Shown one piece after another: positions 62,029 through 64,000 of a DNA stretch of 64,000 bases. The position numbers and the translations under genes were made by a program. Under the pieces are notes generated by a model. It worked only from the letters and a program-made list of their open reading frames with translations, searched no databases and was not told the origin of the DNA. This stretch comes from Paenibacillus cellulosilyticus (GTDB taxonomy: Bacteria; Bacillota; Bacilli; Paenibacillales; Paenibacillaceae). The stretch covers positions 62,001-126,000 of the forward strand of contig NZ_QGTQ01000004.1 of NCBI RefSeq assembly GCF_003182255.1. Direction: 5' to 3'. Positions within the stretch are counted from its first letter, which is position 1. Every line of letters starts with the position of its first letter.

Positions 62029-62304
62029 TTAGTTGGAGCATAGGTCTTTCAGCGATTTGCCTGGTTTGAAAGCAGGCATTTTGCTTGCAGGGATATCGAT
62101 TTCTTCGCCCGTTTGCGGGTTACGTCCTTTACGAGCTTGGCGCTCGCGAACTTCGAAGTTGCCGAATCCTACCAACTGGACTTTATCACCAGTTTGGAGT
62201 GCGTCCGAAATCGCGTCGAATACAGCGTCAACTGCTTTCGTCGCATCCTTCTTAGACAAATCTGTCAACTCAGCCACTTTAGCAATCAGATCCGTTTTAT
62301 TCAA
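62029..62304 (-). CDS. hbs: DNA-binding protein HU
   Basis: Histone-like protein of 91 residues: [62 protein letters not shown] and [11 protein letters not shown]. The TTG at 62304 comes 6 bases after GGGAGGTG and gives the standard HU start; longer starts add unrelated residues. It lies between spoIVA and mtrB as in B. subtilis. Confidence 0.95.
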   Translation of the reverse strand: MNKTDLIAKVAELTDLSKKDATKAVDAVFDAISDALQTGDKVQLVGFGNFEVRERQARKGRNPQTGEEIDIPASKMPAFKPGKSLKDLCSN

Positions 62305-62395
62305 TGGTTTCACCTCCCCTGATGGCAGCGTGAGACGGTTCATTATCTTCTGTTTTTCCGATTGTTCCGAAAATATACCTGAGACGAACAAACTT

Positions 62396-62424
62396 ATAGT
62401 AATACAGCCGTTTCTCAATTACAA
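62396..62424 (-). promoter_or_regulatory. Candidate hbs promoter
   Basis: On the minus strand TTGTAA (62424-62419), a 17-base spacer and TACTAT (62401-62396), about 92 bases before the HU start. Confidence 0.55.
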
Positions 62425-62524
62425 GTATGTGTTACATTTTCTAAGCCTTACCTATTCATACGCTACGAATTGTCACGAAATCAGCGTTTTTTTTTTATGA
62501 AAACCAACATGCAGCTGCGGGCAT

Positions 62525-62569
62525 GCAAAAACCGCCTTCCCATGGCTGCTAAGCCAGCAGGAAGACGGT
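62525..62569 (-). terminator. Terminator after spoIVA
   Basis: ACCGCCTTCC (62531-62540) pairs with GGAAGACGGT (62560-62569) with one mismatch; TTTTTG follows on the minus strand. Confidence 0.82.
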
Positions 62570-62584
62570 AGAGCCTTCATCCTC

Positions 62585-64000
62585 TTACAGAATGATTGCG
62601 ATAAGTCCGCCAGAGCCCTCGTTGATAATACGGCCGAGTGTCTCTTGCAGCTTGTAGCGCGCATTGTCTGGCATCATTGCGATTTTGCCTTGGATGCCCT
62701 CTCGTACGATGGAGTGAAGCGATCTGCCGAAAATGTCCGACTCCCAAATCTTGATCGGATCGTTCTCGAAGTCCTGCATCAAGTAACGAACAAGCTCCTC
62801 ACTCTGCTTCTCCGTCCCGATAATCGGCGCAAATTCTGATTCGACGTCCACGCGAATCATATGAATCGACGGAGCAGTCGCTTTCAGCCTTACACCGAAG
62901 CGTGAGCCTTGACGGATAAGCTCTGGTTCATCAAGCGCCATCTCGGCAAGCGATGGTGCAGCAATGCCGTAGCCTGTCGTCTTGACCATCTCAAGTGCCT
63001 CAGCGAATCGATCATACTCCCGCTTCGCGTGTGAGAATTCCTGCATAAGCTGCAGCAGATGATCTTTGCCTCGGATCTCGACACCGACGACTTCCATCAG
63101 TATTTGATCGTACAGCTCATCTGGCGCATACAGGTCGATTTCAGCCACGCCTTGCCCCATATTCATACCGCTGAGGCCTGCACGCGCGATGAAGTCGTAG
63201 TCCATAAATTGAGTGACTACACGGTCAACGTCACGCAGCCTGCGAATATCTTTCACCGTGTCACGTACGGAGTTCTCATAATTCGTACGCAGCCAGTGAT
63301 TATCGCTCAGCACCATGACCCAGCTAGGCAGGTTAACGTTAACTTCGTGAACCGGGAACTCGTAGAGTACTTCACGGAGTACCGATACCACTTCATCTTC
63401 GCCCATCGATGCCGCGCTCAGCGCCATGACCGGAATATCATATTTGGCTTGAAGCTCGCTGCGCAGCTGCTGAGTTTCTTCACTGCGTGGGCGAGTCGAG
63501 TTAATGATGAGGACGAACGGTTTGCCAACTTCCTTCAGTTCGCCTACAACCCGCTCTTCAGCTTCAATATACGAGCCGCGCGGTATTTCAGCGATCGAAC
63601 CGTCCGTTGTTACGACGACACCAAGCGTCGAATGTTCTTGAATGACTTTTCGTGTACCGATCTCCGCTGCCTCTTGGAACGGAATCGGTTCTTCGAACCA
63701 AGGTGTAGTGATCATCCGAGGACCATTTTCATCCTCATAGCCTTTAGCACCTTGCACCGCATAGCCAACGCAATCGACCAGACGAACGTTAACCTCAAGT
63801 CCTTCCGCCACCTTCAGCTTAACTGCCTGATTCGGGACGAATTTTGGCTCCGTCGTCATGATCGTTTTGCCGGCTGCACTTTGCGGTAATTCATCAATCG
63901 CACGGACACGGTCAGCATCATTCGTAATATTGGGAAGCACGACCGTCTCCATGAAACGTTTAATAAAAGTTGATTTGCCGGTGCGGACAGCGCCGACAAC
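62585..64000 (-). CDS. spoIVA: Stage IV sporulation protein A (5' end outside window)
   Basis: ATPase that polymerises on the forespore to form the base of the spore coat. The frame stays open to the window edge, so an in-frame ATG at 63952 is internal and about 20 N-terminal residues are missing. The P-loop AVRTGKST lies in the last bases (about 63990-63970). Further on are QSAAGKTIMTTEPKFVPNQA, LVDCVGYAVQGAKGYEDENGPRM, and the C-terminal NEGSGGLIAIIL that is needed for SpoVM binding in B. subtilis. Confidence 0.96.
   Translation of the reverse strand, partial: VVGAVRTGKSTFIKRFMETVVLPNITNDADRVRAIDELPQSAAGKTIMTTEPKFVPNQAVKLKVAEGLEVNVRLVDCVGYAVQGAKGYEDENGPRMITTPWFEEPIPFQEAAEIGTRKVIQEHSTLGVVVTTDGSIAEIPRGSYIEAEERVVGELKEVGKPFVLIINSTRPRSEETQQLRSELQAKYDIPVMALSAASMGEDEVVSVLREVLYEFPVHEVNVNLPSWVMVLSDNHWLRTNYENSVRDTVKDIRRLRDVDRVVTQFMDYDFIARAGLSGMNMGQGVAEIDLYAPDELYDQILMEVVGVEIRGKDHLLQLMQEFSHAKREYDRFAEALEMVKTTGYGIAAPSLAEMALDEPELIRQGSRFGVRLKATAPSIHMIRVDVESEFAPIIGTEKQSEELVRYLMQDFENDPIKIWESDIFGRSLHSIVREGIQGKIAMMPDNARYKLQETLGRIINEGSGGLIAIIL

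Overview
The window looks like a chromosomal segment of a spore-forming, bacillithiol-making, menaquinone-respiring member of the Bacillota, most probably Paenibacillus or a close relative. This rests on spoIVA and ypjB (sporulation), bshA/bshB1 (bacillithiol), hepS/hepT (heptaprenyl side chain), qcrABC, a proline T-box leader, a TRAP (mtrB) gene and gene order that follows the Bacillus subtilis ypjD-dapB-mgsA-bshB1-bshA-cca-birA-panBCD-dinG, qcrABC-ypjAB and hepS-menG-hepT-ndk-cheR-aroB-aroH-trp blocks. Gene functions were recognised by reading the proteins; no database was searched.

Layout. Positions 1-8000 (plus strand): the tail of an unknown gene, the methionine-salvage aminotransferase mtnE, a proline-type T-box leader, proB-proA-proC, and then mtnW-mtnX-mtnB joined to proC by a four-base overlap, so proline synthesis and methionine salvage share one transcription unit. 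Positions 8050-24430 (minus strand): fur; asnS-dnaD; hbd-ackA; a membrane protein coupled to an FtsH-like AAA protease; a TPR gene-dinG-rex-mtaD-tseB chain; and panB-panC-panD behind a promoter and a leader that ends in a terminator just before panB.

Positions 24439-31120 (minus): ypjD (MazG-like)-TPR-dapB-mgsA-bshB1-bshA-cca-birA, nearly gapless. ypjC (YitT family) diverges at 31297. Positions 32200-33350 are decayed DNA with GC-rich hairpins and an IS1182-type transposase remnant. Positions 33387-37953 (minus): ypiF, qcrA-qcrB-qcrC, ypjA, ypjB. Positions 38000-42500 hold an IDEAL-domain gene, a broken gamma-carbonic-anhydrase-like gene, an unknown 405-residue protein, a phosphatase, an ECF sigma/anti-sigma pair and a probable free-standing small RNA on the plus strand.

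Positions 42576-53890 are the aromatic amino acid supra-operon (aroB-aroH-trpE-trpD-trpC-trpF-trpB-trpA, then hisC-tyrA), with a plus-strand lipoprotein gene between trpA and hisC. The trpE leader carries a run of GAG/UAG triplets typical of TRAP sites, and the TRAP gene itself (mtrB) lies 9 kb away at 61574. Positions 54112-61422 hold cheR, ndk, hepT, hepS, menG and three genes of the futalosine route to menaquinone (mqnA, ubiX, a UbiA-type prenyltransferase) placed between menG and hepT. The window ends with mtrB, the HU gene hbs and most of spoIVA. The best candidates for new biology are the small RNA at 42388, the panB leader, the shared proline/methionine-salvage operon, and the reduced FtsH-like protease with its coupled partner.
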